Notes: generated by a model not told the origin, from the sequence alone. A stretch of 64,000 nt of DNA from Chromobacterium paludis (GCF_008275125.1 NZ_CP043473.1:2728001-2792000); one strand, 5' to 3'. Counted from the first letter of the stretch, positions 51,498-61,792 are shown. Program-made: numbers and translations.

Positions 51498-51818
51498 ATG
51501 AACATCCCCGACTTCAATCTGCCACCGATACAGCTGATACGGCCCCTGCCGCAACAGCTGTCCGGCGTGCAGTCCAGCGGGGGAAGCGACGCCAATCCGC
51601 AACGCGAGTTCGCCGACATGCTGCACCGCGCCGCCCAACAGCATCCGCTGCACGCCGCGCCATCCCAGGCCTCGGCCCTGGCTGCCGCCTTCGCCCTGCC
51701 CGCCACCTTAGGCATGCGTCAGGAACGGCCCTCCCGCCAAGCGCAAGCCCGCTCCGCCACGCGCGCCTACGCCTCAAGCCGTCCGACCATAGGCACGCTG
51801 CTGCAAACCGAGGCTTGA
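51498..51818 (+). CDS. Hypothetical protein, 106 residues
   Basis: Hydrophilic, Gln/Ala/Pro-rich (PPIQLIRPLPQQLSG, QHPLHAAPSQASALAA), no signal peptide or membrane span, no family recognised. The ribosome site is weak (GAGAA). It ends 32 bp before the trp leader peptide, and its last codons overlap a possible -35 box of that leader. Coding status uncertain. Confidence 0.5.
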   Translation: MNIPDFNLPPIQLIRPLPQQLSGVQSSGGSDANPQREFADMLHRAAQQHPLHAAPSQASALAAAFALPATLGMRQERPSRQAQARSATRAYASSRPTIGTLLQTEA

Positions 51819-51844
51819 CGCCGCGCCTTGCGCCGTGTTTTGAT
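51815..51844 (+). promoter_or_regulatory. Possible promoter of the trpS leader
   Basis: TTGACG (51815-51820) and TTTGAT (51839-51844), 18-bp spacing. It would start transcription close to the leader-peptide ATG at 51851, leaving almost no 5' UTR, so a promoter further upstream is equally possible. Confidence 0.35.
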
Positions 51845-51846
51845 GA

Positions 51847-53052
<1,206 letters not shown>

Positions 53053-53065
53053 GAGGCAAGCCGCG

Positions 53066-53371
53066 ATGGAACACATTTATCAATGCCAGAGCCTGGACGA
53101 AGTGCGCGAGCAGATCGACCGGCTGGACCGCGCCCTGGTGGCGCTGATCGCCGAGCGCGGCATCTACGTGCGCCAGGCCGCGGCGTTCAAGCAAAGCCGG
53201 GACGAGGTGGAGGGCGGCAAGCGCGTCGATCAGGTGATGCGCCGCGTAGAGCGGCTGGCAGGCGAGCTGGGCGCGGACGCCGCGCTGACCGCAGCCGTTT
53301 ACCGCACCATGATCGAATATTTCGTCGCCGATGAGATGGCGGCGTTCAGGGAACGGCAGGCCGCCGATTGA
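53066..53371 (+). CDS. Chorismate mutase, AroQ type
   Basis: Monofunctional helical chorismate mutase domain of 101 residues (chorismate to prephenate; a PchB-like isochorismate lyase is an alternative). Conserved positions: the first-helix Arg in DEVREQIDRLDRALVALIAERG, Lys in AAFKQSRDEV and the Arg-containing VMRRVERLAG. GAGAGG precedes the ATG. Coupled in an operon with trpS, so under the Trp attenuator. Confidence 0.88.
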   Translation: MEHIYQCQSLDEVREQIDRLDRALVALIAERGIYVRQAAAFKQSRDEVEGGKRVDQVMRRVERLAGELGADAALTAAVYRTMIEYFVADEMAAFRERQAAD

Positions 53372-53441
53372 GCCAGGCGGCGCGCTTGCCTACAATGCTT
53401 GCGGCATCGCCACCGCGACGGCCTCACCGGAGACATGATTA

Positions 53442-53909
53442 ATGAAAAGAATCGCGCTGTTATTCGCCCTGCTGGGCCTCGCCAGCCTCGCCCGCGCCGA
53501 GGAGGTGGGCGAGGTATCCACCACCTTCAAGCTGCTCAGCCCCAACGACAAGGTCATCGTCGAGGCCTTTGACGATCCATCGGTGCAAGGCGTGGCCTGC
53601 TATGTCTCGCGCGCACGCACGGGCGGCTACTCCGGCGCGCTGGGCCTGGCCAAGGACCCGTCGCGCTTCTCCGTCGCCTGCCGCCAGGTGGGGCCCATCC
53701 GCTTCGATGGGCCGCTGCCCAAGCAGGAGCAGGTATTCAAGGAAGGCGCATCCTTCGTGTTCAAGCATGTGCGCGTGGTGCGCATCGTGGACGCCAAGCG
53801 CAATGTGCTGACCTACCTCACCTACTCTGACAAGCTGGTGGACGGCAGCCCGGACAATGCCATCACCGCCGTGGCGGTGCTGGACCAGAAAATTCCACTG
53901 AAAAAGTGA
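53442..53909 (+). CDS. creA: CreA-family periplasmic protein
   Basis: 155 residues with a signal peptide (MKRIALLFALLGLASLARA). The mature part carries CreA blocks VGEVSTTFKLLSPNDKVIVEAFDDP, GVACYVSRARTGGYSGALGLAKDPS and SVACRQVGPI, with two Cys likely to form a disulfide. Function unknown in the family. Confidence 0.9.
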   Translation: MKRIALLFALLGLASLARAEEVGEVSTTFKLLSPNDKVIVEAFDDPSVQGVACYVSRARTGGYSGALGLAKDPSRFSVACRQVGPIRFDGPLPKQEQVFKEGASFVFKHVRVVRIVDAKRNVLTYLTYSDKLVDGSPDNAITAVAVLDQKIPLKK

Positions 53910-53956
53910 TTAGAACAAGCCATTGATAATCATGATTTTTTTAAACATGATGCCCA

Positions 53957-54733
53957 TCATCTCATCGCCATCTCGCTCCGCCAGCCATCGAAGCCCACCT
54001 CCACGCCGGGCGGGCACTGCGCGCTAAGCGCCTGGTACTCCAGCTTGTGCGTCATGTGGATCAGCACGGTGCGGCGGGCGCCGATGCGGGCCGCCCATTC
54101 CCATGACTGCGCCACGCACAGGTGGGAGGGATAGGGATCGCTGTTCAGGCAATCCAGGAACAGCAGCTCCAGCCCCTCCAGCAGCGGCAGGCTGCTATCC
54201 GGAATGTGCGACAGGTCGGTAAGCCAGGCCATGTCGCCGATGCGCCAGCCCAGGCAGGGCCAGCTGCCGTGCAGCAGCGGGATGGGCGTCAGCATCACGC
54301 CCTGATGCGCGAACGGCCCGCTGACCATCTCCGGCAACAGCACGGGCTTGTCCCACATCCTGGACGGCGGCTGCAGCGCATAGCCAAAGCGCTCGCGGAT
54401 ATTGGCTATGGTGAACTCGTTGCCGTACAGGGAGATCGGGCCTTTTTTCAGGTAGCAGAAGGCGCGCAGATCATCAATGCCGTTCAGGTGGTCGGCGTGC
54501 GGATGGGTATATAGCACCGCGTCCACTTGCTCCACCCCCTCCCTGAGCGCCTGCAGGCGCAGATCCGGCCCGGTATCGATCAGAAAACCCACCCCGCCCA
54601 CGCGCACATAGGCGCTGGCGCGGGTGCGTTTATTGCGCGGATCGGCGGAAACGCAGGTTTCACAGCGGCAGCCTATTGCCGGGGTGCCGGAGCTGGAGCC
54701 GCAGCCCAGGATGGTGACGTCTAACTTGTCCAC
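53957..54733 (-). CDS. MBL-fold hydrolase, PhnP-like
   Basis: 258 residues. Metallo-beta-lactamase fold with metal motif YTHPHADHLNGIDDL, LLHGSWPC and the C-terminal HMTHKLEY. The N-terminal CRCETC gives a possible extra Zn site as in PhnP. No phn genes nearby, so a cyclic phosphodiesterase role is only suggested. Read with the downstream end of the tatD-Cys-rich gene unit. Confidence 0.9.
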   Translation of the reverse strand: MDKLDVTILGCGSSSGTPAIGCRCETCVSADPRNKRTRASAYVRVGGVGFLIDTGPDLRLQALREGVEQVDAVLYTHPHADHLNGIDDLRAFCYLKKGPISLYGNEFTIANIRERFGYALQPPSRMWDKPVLLPEMVSGPFAHQGVMLTPIPLLHGSWPCLGWRIGDMAWLTDLSHIPDSSLPLLEGLELLFLDCLNSDPYPSHLCVAQSWEWAARIGARRTVLIHMTHKLEYQALSAQCPPGVEVGFDGWRSEMAMR

Positions 54734-54749
54734 GCTGTCCCTTGATGGT

Positions 54750-55130
54750 TCATTGACATAGCGGCGGCCGCACTGCCGGCACGGCGACCGAGCCGCCGGG
54801 GCATTTGACCTCGCCGCCGGCTTCGATGACGCACTGGCCGCCAGGCATGCCGGCGCAATGCGCGCTGCCGTCCGGCCCCAATAGGCAGAAGCCTGGGCCG
54901 GCGTAGAAAGAGCCGTTGGCGCGGATCACGTCGCCGCCCGGAAACGGCGAGCAGAACAGATTGCCGAAAGCATCGGCCGTGCACGCGCCCGCGCCGCAAT
55001 AGGCCTGCCCCTGGTGCAGCACGGCCGAGCCGCCCGGCGGCGCGCAAAAGCTGCGTCCGCCCAGCTGCACGCAGCTGGCCCAAGCCGGCATGGCCAGCAT
55101 GAGGCTGAGGAACAGGGCGAGTGGGCGCAT
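54750..55130 (-). CDS. Secreted cysteine-rich repeat protein
   Basis: 126 residues. Signal peptide (MRPLALFLSLMLAMPAWA) then a mature part with ten cysteines at 20, 29, 45, 50, 60, 82, 92, 100, 110 and 125. A 32-residue repeat is visible: 29-60 aligns with 61-92, sharing PGG, G..Y, C and a closing Cys; a shorter third copy (from about 93) has PGGQC. An even Cys count fits disulfides in the periplasm. No family recognised. It lies between tatD and an MBL hydrolase on the same strand, 12 bp from tatD. Confidence 0.75.
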   Translation of the reverse strand: MRPLALFLSLMLAMPAWASCVQLGGRSFCAPPGGSAVLHQGQAYCGAGACTADAFGNLFCSPFPGGDVIRANGSFYAGPGFCLLGPDGSAHCAGMPGGQCVIEAGGEVKCPGGSVAVPAVRPPLCQ

Positions 55131-55142
55131 GGCGGCCTCCGT

Positions 55143-55913
55143 TCAGCGCGCCGCCTTGGCGAACAGGCGGAAGAAGTTGTCGGTGGTGGCCTGCGCCACC
55201 TCGTCGAAGGTGATGCCGCGCAGCTCGGCGATGAACGCGGCCACATGGCGCACATAGGCGGGCTCGTTCAGCTTGCCGCGATGCGGCACCGGCGCCAGAT
55301 ACGGCGAGTCGGTCTCGATCAGCATCCGCTCCAGCGGCACTTTCTGCGCCACTTCCTGCACCTGCTTGGCGTTCTTGAAGGTCACCACGCCGGAGAAGGA
55401 GATGTAGAAGCCCAGCGCCAGCGCGGCCTCCGCCACTTCCCAGGTTTCGGTGAAGCAATGCATCACGCCGCCGCATTGTTCGGCGCGCTCTTCCTGCATG
55501 ATGCGTATGGTGTCGGCGGCCGATTCCCGAGTGTGGATCACCAGCGGCAGGCCAACGCGCTTGGCGGCGCGGATATGGGTGCGGAAGCGTTCATGCTGCC
55601 AGGCCAGATCGCCCTTGCACCAGTGGTAGTCGAGGCCGGTCTCGCCTATGCCCACCACGCGCGGATGCGCGGCCAGCGCCACCAGCTCGTCCTCGCTGTA
55701 CTCTTCAGCCTCCGGGTCGTCCGGATGCACACCCACCGTCGCGTAAAGATGCGGATGGGCTTCGGCCAGCGCCAGCACCTGCGGGTATTTGGGCCGGCTC
55801 ACGCCTATCACCAGCGCATGCGTTACTTGGTTCTGGCGCATATTGGCCAGCACCTCCGGCAGGCGCTCGGACAAATCGGGGAAGTTGATATGGCAGTGGG
55901 AGTCGATCAGCAT
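55143..55913 (-). CDS. tatD: TatD-family metal-dependent DNase
   Basis: 256 residues. Metal-binding DSHCHINF at the start, GIGETGLDYHW, THIRAAKRVGLPLVIHTRES, GVMHCFTET and IETDSPYLAP near the C-terminus. YcfH/TatD 3'-exonuclease-type hydrolase. First gene of the local minus-strand group with the Cys-rich and MBL genes. Confidence 0.94.
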   Translation of the reverse strand: MLIDSHCHINFPDLSERLPEVLANMRQNQVTHALVIGVSRPKYPQVLALAEAHPHLYATVGVHPDDPEAEEYSEDELVALAAHPRVVGIGETGLDYHWCKGDLAWQHERFRTHIRAAKRVGLPLVIHTRESAADTIRIMQEERAEQCGGVMHCFTETWEVAEAALALGFYISFSGVVTFKNAKQVQEVAQKVPLERMLIETDSPYLAPVPHRGKLNEPAYVRHVAAFIAELRGITFDEVAQATTDNFFRLFAKAAR

Positions 55914-55978
55914 GGCGAATGAAGAGTCTGTCTAACAGCCTACAGCATACCATGCCGCCGGGGCGCCATCCCGCGCCG

Positions 55979-56353
55979 CTACATGGTGTGGGTGGGCCGG
56001 CTGGAGTTGAGCACGCCGCCCAGCATGGTTTCTATCTTGTCCTTGGCCTGCTTGCCGGCGTCGCCGGCGACAAACTCCACGCCCACGCCCTGCACGCGGC
56101 TGTTATTGGCGCCAGCCGGGGTGATCCACACCACCTTGGCCTGAACCGCGATGCGCTGCGGATCGTCCATCAGGGTCAGCAGCAGGAAAACCTCCTCGCC
56201 CAGCTGCATTTCCTTATTGGTGGGTATGAAAATGCCGCCGTTGCGCAGAAACGGCATGTAAGCGGCAAACAGCGCGCTGCGCTCCTTGATGTGCAGCGAC
56301 AGCACGCCCGGGCGATTGGGGTTGGTCAGATCCGGCCTGTTGGCGGCTTCCAT
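55979..56353 (-). CDS. PilZ domain protein
   Basis: 124 residues, PilZ fold: NRPGVLSLHIKERSALFAAYMPFLRNGGIFIPT, LGEEVFLLLTL, AKVVWITP, GVGVEF. It is the type IV pilus PilZ type, whose N-terminus lacks the c-di-GMP-binding RxxxR pair, so c-di-GMP binding is doubtful. It follows holB by 19 bp, as in many proteobacteria. Confidence 0.92.
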   Translation of the reverse strand: MEAANRPDLTNPNRPGVLSLHIKERSALFAAYMPFLRNGGIFIPTNKEMQLGEEVFLLLTLMDDPQRIAVQAKVVWITPAGANNSRVQGVGVEFVAGDAGKQAKDKIETMLGGVLNSSRPTHTM

Positions 56354-56372
56354 ACTGGGCTTGCCCTCTCCA

Positions 56373-57380
56373 TCATGAGCCGGCCTTGGCGCCAGCGAAA
56401 ATCTTCAGATAATCCATCAGCACGGACTCCAGTTGCAGGCGAATGTTCAGCGTGTGCTCCGCAAACGGCGCCAGCGCGGTCAGTGCCTGTTGGCAGGCCA
56501 TCAGTTGCCGCATGTCGCAGCGCGCCGCCAGCGCCGCCAACGCCGCCTCCTGGTCCGGATAATAGCGGAGCCGGCCAGCCAGGCATAGCGCGGCCAGGTC
56601 ATGCAGCCACTTCTGCAGCCAGGACAGCGGCGGCTGCAGCGACAGCTGCTTGTTTTTGTCCACCAGCTCGGCCATTTGCAGCATGCCGGCAAAGCTGGGT
56701 TGCCCCAGGCTGCGGATGAACTGGGCGCGCAGCGCCGCCTGTTCCGGGTCATGATCGAACAAGGGCGCGCCGCCGTTATGGGCCAGCTCGACCTCGGCAT
56801 TGGCGATGCCCTGCTCGCGCAGCCAGTCCCGCGCGACGGCCTCCGCCGGCCGCGTCAGCGCGAAGCGGCGGCAGCGGCTGAGTATCGTGGGCAGCAGGCG
56901 CTGAGGCGCGTGCGATACCAGCAGGAACAGCACGGAGGCCGGCGGTTCCTCCAGGATTTTGAGCAAGGCATTGGCGGCCGCCAGATTCAGGCTCTCCGCC
57001 GGCTCCAGCAGGATCACGCGCTGGCCGGCGCGATGGGCGGTCAGGTGGGCGAAGTCTATGACGTCGCGCACCGCCTCGATCTTGATCTGCGGCAGCTTGC
57101 GCGTGGGCTTGGCCTCCTTGCCCTCCTCGTCTTCGTCCGAGTACGGCGACAGGCGGCGAAAATCCGGATGGGTGCCGCTGAGGAACCAGCGGCATCCCTG
57201 GCATTGGCCGCAGGGCTGATGGCCGGCCTGAGGGTTCTCGCACAGCAGCGACTGCGCCAAGTGCTCGGCGAAAGCGAGCTTGCCTATGCCGGCGCCGCCG
57301 GTCAGCAACCAGGCGCCGGGCATGCGTTCGCGTTCGGCGTTCAGCCGCCGCCAATCCTCGCCCTGCCACGGATACAGCAT
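56373..57380 (-). CDS. holB: DNA polymerase III subunit delta'
   Basis: Clamp-loader subunit, 335 residues. Walker A-like TGGAGIGK (27-34), zinc module CGQCQGC, and the sensor region LLKILEEPPASVLFLLVSHAPQRLLPTILSRCRRF. Starts at tmk stop (one-base overlap). Complete. Confidence 0.95.
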   Translation of the reverse strand: MLYPWQGEDWRRLNAERERMPGAWLLTGGAGIGKLAFAEHLAQSLLCENPQAGHQPCGQCQGCRWFLSGTHPDFRRLSPYSDEDEEGKEAKPTRKLPQIKIEAVRDVIDFAHLTAHRAGQRVILLEPAESLNLAAANALLKILEEPPASVLFLLVSHAPQRLLPTILSRCRRFALTRPAEAVARDWLREQGIANAEVELAHNGGAPLFDHDPEQAALRAQFIRSLGQPSFAGMLQMAELVDKNKQLSLQPPLSWLQKWLHDLAALCLAGRLRYYPDQEAALAALAARCDMRQLMACQQALTALAPFAEHTLNIRLQLESVLMDYLKIFAGAKAGS

Positions 57381-58024
57381 CAGCCGCGCTCCAGCAGAGT
57401 CTGCAGATGGCCGGCGATATCGACCTGAATGTCGGCGATGCCGCGGCTGGCGTCCAACACGGCGAAGCGGCCGGGTTCCGCCGCCGCGCGCTTGAGATAG
57501 GCCTCGCGCACGCGCTGGTGGAAGTCGGCCGCCTCTTGTTCGAAACGATCGAGCTGGCGGGTGCCGGACATCCGGCCTGCCGCCACTTCCAGCGGCAGAT
57601 CGAACAGCAGGGTCAAGTCGGGCTGCAGGCCGCGCTGCACCCAGTCTTCCAGCGCGCGGATGCGCTCGAACGGCACGCCGCGGCCGCCGCCCTGGAAGGC
57701 GTAGGTGGAGTCGGTGAAACGGTCGGACACCAGCCAGCGGCCTTGGCTCAAGGCCGGCTCGATCACGTCGGCAATATGCTGCTGGCGGGAGGCGAAGGCC
57801 AGCAGCGTCTCCGCGTCGAGCGAGACCTGCGTCTGCGGCGCCAGCAGCAGCGCGCGCACCTGTTCGCCCAGCGGGGTGCCGCCCGGTTCGCGCGTGAACA
57901 CCGCATCAACGTCATGGCGGCTCAGCCAATCGTGGATGAAGGCAAGGTGGGTGCTCTTGCCGGCGCCGTCTATGCCTTCCAGCGTGATGAAACGGCCTCG
58001 CGGGGCCTGCTGCGCACTGCTCAT
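57380..58024 (-). CDS. tmk: Thymidylate kinase
   Basis: dTMP to dTDP. 214 residues; P-loop LEGIDGAGKSTHL, DRFTDSTYAFQGGGRG and the LID region. Sits between mltG and holB with one-base overlaps on both sides. Confidence 0.97.
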   Translation of the reverse strand: MSSAQQAPRGRFITLEGIDGAGKSTHLAFIHDWLSRHDVDAVFTREPGGTPLGEQVRALLLAPQTQVSLDAETLLAFASRQQHIADVIEPALSQGRWLVSDRFTDSTYAFQGGGRGVPFERIRALEDWVQRGLQPDLTLLFDLPLEVAAGRMSGTRQLDRFEQEAADFHQRVREAYLKRAAAEPGRFAVLDASRGIADIQVDIAGHLQTLLERG

Positions 58025-59013
58025 TACGGGCCTTTCTTCAAAATATATTTGCGCACTGCCTGGTTGTGCTCGTCCAGGGTGCTGGAAAACTGCGAGCTGC
58101 CGTCGCCGCGGGCGACGAAATACAGCGCGGTGGATTCCGCGGGCTGGGCCGCGGCATACAGCGCGGCCTTGCCCGGCAAGGCGATGGGCGTCGGCGTGAG
58201 GCCGGCGCGGGTATAGGTATTGTAAGGCGTGTCGCGGCGCAGGTCCGCCTTGCCGATAGTGCCCTGGTAGCTGTCGCCCATGCCGTAGATCACCGAGGGA
58301 TCGGTCTGCAAGCGCATGCCCAGTTTCAGACGGTTGACGAAAACCGACGCCACCATGGGGCGGTCCGCCTCGCGGGCGGTTTCCTTTTCCACCAGGCTGG
58401 CCATGGTCAACAGCTCGTAAGGGGTGCGATAAGGCAAGCCCGGCTTGCGCGCCGCCCAGGCAGCCGCCAGCTGCTGCTGCATCTTCTGGAAGGCCAAGCG
58501 GTACAGGTCCATGTCCGACGCGCCCGGCGTGAACAGATAGGTGCTGGGGAAGAACAGGCCCTCGGGGCTGGCGCCGGGCATGCCCAGGTCGCGCATCAGA
58601 TCGGCGTCGCTGAGATGCTTCGCGTCATGGCTCAGATCCGGACTGCGGTTGACCGCCTGGCGGAACTGGCGAAAGGTCCAGCCCTCGATCGTGGTCAGGC
58701 TGGCCTCGTCCGGCTGCCCTTCCTTGAGCCGCAGCAAGACATCCAGCAGCGATTGCGGCCCCTGGAAACGATAGAGGCCGGCCTTGATCTTGCGGTCGGT
58801 GCCGGACAGCCTGGCCAGCGCCACCAGCACCTGCTGGCTGCGGATGGCGCCATCCTGCTCCAGCGAACGGGCAATCTGCTTCATGGTCCGGTTCGGCCCC
58901 ACCAGCAGCTTGTAGCCGGCATCGGGCAAGGACACGGGCATCAGCACGGCCCAGCCCAGCCAAGCGGCCGCGCACAGCAGGAGCAACAACAGGATGCCGG
59001 TTAGTCTTTTCAT
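58024..59013 (-). CDS. mltG: Endolytic murein transglycosylase MltG
   Basis: Inner-membrane enzyme that cuts nascent glycan strands. 329 residues: N-terminal membrane anchor (LTGILLLLLLCAAAWLGWAVL), LysM-like region, YceG domain with catalytic Glu in MASLVEKETAREADRP, and QTDPSVIYGMGDSY, PYNTYTRAGLTPTPIALPG. ATG at 59013 preferred over ATG at 59022 on fit; no ribosome site decides. First gene of mltG-tmk-holB-pilZ. Confidence 0.95.
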   Translation of the reverse strand: MKRLTGILLLLLLCAAAWLGWAVLMPVSLPDAGYKLLVGPNRTMKQIARSLEQDGAIRSQQVLVALARLSGTDRKIKAGLYRFQGPQSLLDVLLRLKEGQPDEASLTTIEGWTFRQFRQAVNRSPDLSHDAKHLSDADLMRDLGMPGASPEGLFFPSTYLFTPGASDMDLYRLAFQKMQQQLAAAWAARKPGLPYRTPYELLTMASLVEKETAREADRPMVASVFVNRLKLGMRLQTDPSVIYGMGDSYQGTIGKADLRRDTPYNTYTRAGLTPTPIALPGKAALYAAAQPAESTALYFVARGDGSSQFSSTLDEHNQAVRKYILKKGP

Positions 59014-59242
59014 TGCAGTCATTCGATCACACCGCCGCCCGGGCGGCAAAGGCGGAATCATACCAGCAAGCCGGCCTGTCCGACATGACAGGAACCGCGC
59101 GGCCAAATTCCCATAGTTTGTTCCATATCAACAGCGTTTTTCGCATTTTTGCCTATTTTCCAGCGTGAGAGCCTGCCCATGGGCAGGCCATGCCGCGTCG
59201 GCCTTCGACCGGCAAGCACAAATCATGCGAGCACGGCGCAAT

Positions 59243-59881
59243 ATGAAACCTTTCTTCAATCTAGGATGCGCGCTGGTCGCCTGGAACGAGTTATGCCGGG
59301 TCAGCCGGCCGCGCGGCAGTCCGGAAGGCGAGCCAAGGCTGCCGTTCCAACAGGGCCGCGACAATCGACAGTTTATTTGCAGCGAAACGGCGGACCGCAT
59401 GGCGGAATACCGGGCCTTGCTGCTGGAGCCGGTGTGGCTGCTGGATCAGGATGCCGACAGCCGCTGGCAACTGGCCGCCACGGCGTTGGGCAACAGCCTC
59501 AACCTGAGGCTGCAGACGCTGCTGCACGCCTGGCTTCCCTCCCTGCCGCTGGCGCAAGAGCCAGGAGCTGGCGTCATGCGCATGCGCCTGGCGCTGCGCA
59601 GCTATCTGGGCGACGTCCACGCGCCTCCGCCCTTCCTGCGCCCCGGCCATGCCGATGACAGCCGCTCGCCGCTGCTGCGCGGCATCGCGCCCTATCTGGA
59701 GCAAGTGGCCAGCGTAGTGCAGTTGACCGACGCGTCGCATGACCACCTGTTGGGCGGCGCGGTCAATCTGCTGGCCGCGCGCGCGCTGCCCCAGCCGTCG
59801 CCATCCGATGCCTGGTCCTCCCTGCTGTGCTGCGATTGGCAACAGTTGCTGCAAACCGGCGAATGCGCGCTGAACGCTGGC
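59243..59881 (+). CDS. Hypothetical protein
   Basis: A frame of about 212 residues from the ATG at 59243 (MKPFFNLGCALVAWNELCRV), with ATG 59225 and GTG 59165 as alternatives. It is Leu/Ala-rich with several Trp (WLLDQDADSRWQLAATALG, LLCCDWQQLL). No family recognised; no signal peptide. It runs in the same direction as modA, 60 bp upstream of it. Confidence 0.6.
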
Positions 59882-59944
59882 TAGCCCAGCGGAATTGGCC
59901 GCATAATGACGGCCGGTTCGCCTGTCCGATGAGAGACACCCCGC

Positions 59945-60673
59945 ATGCCTAAACTGCGCCTTGCCTTGCTTTGCCTGTTCGCCGCTCCCTTGGCCTTGGC
60001 CGACACCGTCCACGTCGCGGTGGCCAGCAATTTCCAGCAGACGCTGGACAAGATCGCCGCGGCCTTCAAAGCCGCCAGCGGCCACGACATCAAGGCCAGC
60101 GCCGGCTCCTCCGGCAAGCTGGCGGCGCAGATACGCCAGGGCGCGCCGTTCGAGGTTTTCCTGTCCGCCGACGACGAACGCCCCGCCGAGCTGCTCAAGG
60201 CCGGCGTCGGCCTGCCATCCAGCCAGTTCACCTATGCCTACGGCCAACTGGCGCTGTGGAGCAAGCAGCGCGCCGACGCCGGCGAAGCCGTCCTGCGCAG
60301 CGGCCGCTTCAACAAGCTGGCCGTGGCCAATCCCGCCACCGCGCCCTATGGCCGCGCCGCCATGGAAACGCTGGCCGCCCTGAAGCTGGAAGCCGCGGTC
60401 AAGCCCAAATTGCTCACGGGCGACAATATCAGCCAGACCATGCAGTTCGCCGAGGTGGGCGGCGCGGATTTCGCCTTCGTCGCCTATTCCCAGCTGCGGG
60501 AACAAGGCATCCATGACCATTACTGGCTGGTGCCGGAAAAAATGCATCAGCCCATCCGCCAAGACGCGCTGCAGATCCAGGCCACGCCTGCCGCCAACGC
60601 GCTGATGGCGTTTCTGAAGGGAGACACCGCGCGCGCGCTGATGGCTCAAGCCGGCTACCGCTTCAAGCCGTGA
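59945..60673 (+). CDS. modA: Molybdate ABC transporter substrate-binding protein
   Basis: Periplasmic oxyanion-binding protein of 242 residues. Signal peptide MPKLRLALLCLFAAPLALA; VAVASNFQQTLDKIAAAFKAASG, GSSGKLAAQIRQGAPFEVFLSAD and PATAPYGRAAME match ModA. Overlaps modB by 4 bp (GTGA). Confidence 0.95.
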   Translation: MPKLRLALLCLFAAPLALADTVHVAVASNFQQTLDKIAAAFKAASGHDIKASAGSSGKLAAQIRQGAPFEVFLSADDERPAELLKAGVGLPSSQFTYAYGQLALWSKQRADAGEAVLRSGRFNKLAVANPATAPYGRAAMETLAALKLEAAVKPKLLTGDNISQTMQFAEVGGADFAFVAYSQLREQGIHDHYWLVPEKMHQPIRQDALQIQATPAANALMAFLKGDTARALMAQAGYRFKP

Positions 60674-61347
60674 GCAGCCAGGACTGGAGCGCCATCGCGC
60701 TGACCCTGCGCCTCGCCGGCATCAGCACCATGCTGCTGCTGGGCTTGTGCATCCCCTTCGCCTGGTGGCTGGCGCGCGGCCGCTCAAGACTGCGGCCGCT
60801 GGCGGAAGCGGTGGCCATGTTGCCGCTGGTGCTGCCCCCCACCGTGCTGGGTTTTTACTTGCTGCTGGCCTTCGGCCCGCACGGCCCCATAGGCTGGCTG
60901 ACCACGCAGCTGGGGCTGCCGGGCTTGGCATTCACCTTCCAGGGACTGGTTGTGGCCTCGGTGCTCTATTCCTTGCCTTTCGTGCTGCAACCGTTGCTGG
61001 CGAGTTTCCGCGCCGTGCGCCAGGAAGAGCTGGAAAGCGCCAAGCTGCTGGGCGCCGGCCCCTGGCAACGCATGCGCCACATCATCCTGCCGTCCTGCCG
61101 CAGCGGCGTGCTCAGCGCGGCCTGCCTGGGTTTTGCCCATACCGTGGGCGAATTCGGCGTGGTGCTGATGATAGGCGGCAATATCGACGGCGTAACCAGA
61201 GTGATATCAATCTCGCTGTACAATCAGGTGGAGCAGGCGGACTACGCCTCGGCCCATCAGCTGGCCCTGCTGCTGCTGCTGTTCGCGTTGGCCGCCCTGT
61301 CTCTGGTCTACTGGCTGGACGCCAGGCAAAAACATGCTGAACAATAA
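60670..61347 (+). CDS. modB: Molybdate ABC transporter permease
   Basis: 225 residues, five hydrophobic segments, and the EAA loop EELESAKLLGAGPWQRMRHIILPS. GTG start inside modA. No modC ATPase follows; the next gene is psiF-like. Confidence 0.94.
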   Translation: MSSQDWSAIALTLRLAGISTMLLLGLCIPFAWWLARGRSRLRPLAEAVAMLPLVLPPTVLGFYLLLAFGPHGPIGWLTTQLGLPGLAFTFQGLVVASVLYSLPFVLQPLLASFRAVRQEELESAKLLGAGPWQRMRHIILPSCRSGVLSAACLGFAHTVGEFGVVLMIGGNIDGVTRVISISLYNQVEQADYASAHQLALLLLLFALAALSLVYWLDARQKHAEQ

Positions 61348-61392
61348 CTTCCGCCGCGCCATGCGGCCTTTTACAAACCGGAGATGACAATT

Positions 61393-61647
61393 ATGCGCAA
61401 GACCCTGCTACTCGCCGTTCTCGCCCTGTTCAGCGCCAATCTGGCCCTGGCCGACGCCGCCTGTGACGCCAAGGCCGCCGATAAAAAGCTGGCCGGCGCC
61501 GCCAAGCAAAGCTTCCTGAAGAAGTGCGAGAAAGACGCCGCGGCCGCCCAGGCCAGCTGCGACGCCAAGGCCGGCCAAAAGAAACTGGCCGGCGCCGCCA
61601 AGCAGAGCTTCACCAAGAAGTGCGTGAAAGACGCGATGGGCAAGTAA
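61393..61647 (+). CDS. PsiF-like periplasmic repeat protein
   Basis: 84 residues. Signal peptide MRKTLLLAVLALFSANLALA; mature part is two tandem PsiF-type repeats, CDAKAADKKLAGAAKQSFLKKC and CDAKAGQKKLAGAAKQSFTKKC, each with a Cys pair 21 residues apart. GGAG upstream of the ATG at 61393. Function unknown; phosphate-starvation induced in E. coli. Confidence 0.9.
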   Translation: MRKTLLLAVLALFSANLALADAACDAKAADKKLAGAAKQSFLKKCEKDAAAAQASCDAKAGQKKLAGAAKQSFTKKCVKDAMGK

Positions 61648-61668
61648 GCCTCCTGCTCCAAAACGACA

Positions 61669-61697
61669 AACGGCATGGCGCTCGCCATGCCGTTTTT
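61669..61697 (+). terminator. Terminator of the psiF-like gene
   Basis: AAACGGCATGGCG / CGCCATGCCGTTTTTG stem with short loop CT, 21 bp past the stop. Confidence 0.92.
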
Positions 61698-61792
61698 GTT
61701 TGCCGCGCCGGCTTTAGGAAAATACGCAATACGGCCAATGACTTGCCCTCCATGGTCTACACTGGAACAAGGTACGGCCGGCAAACATTGCG

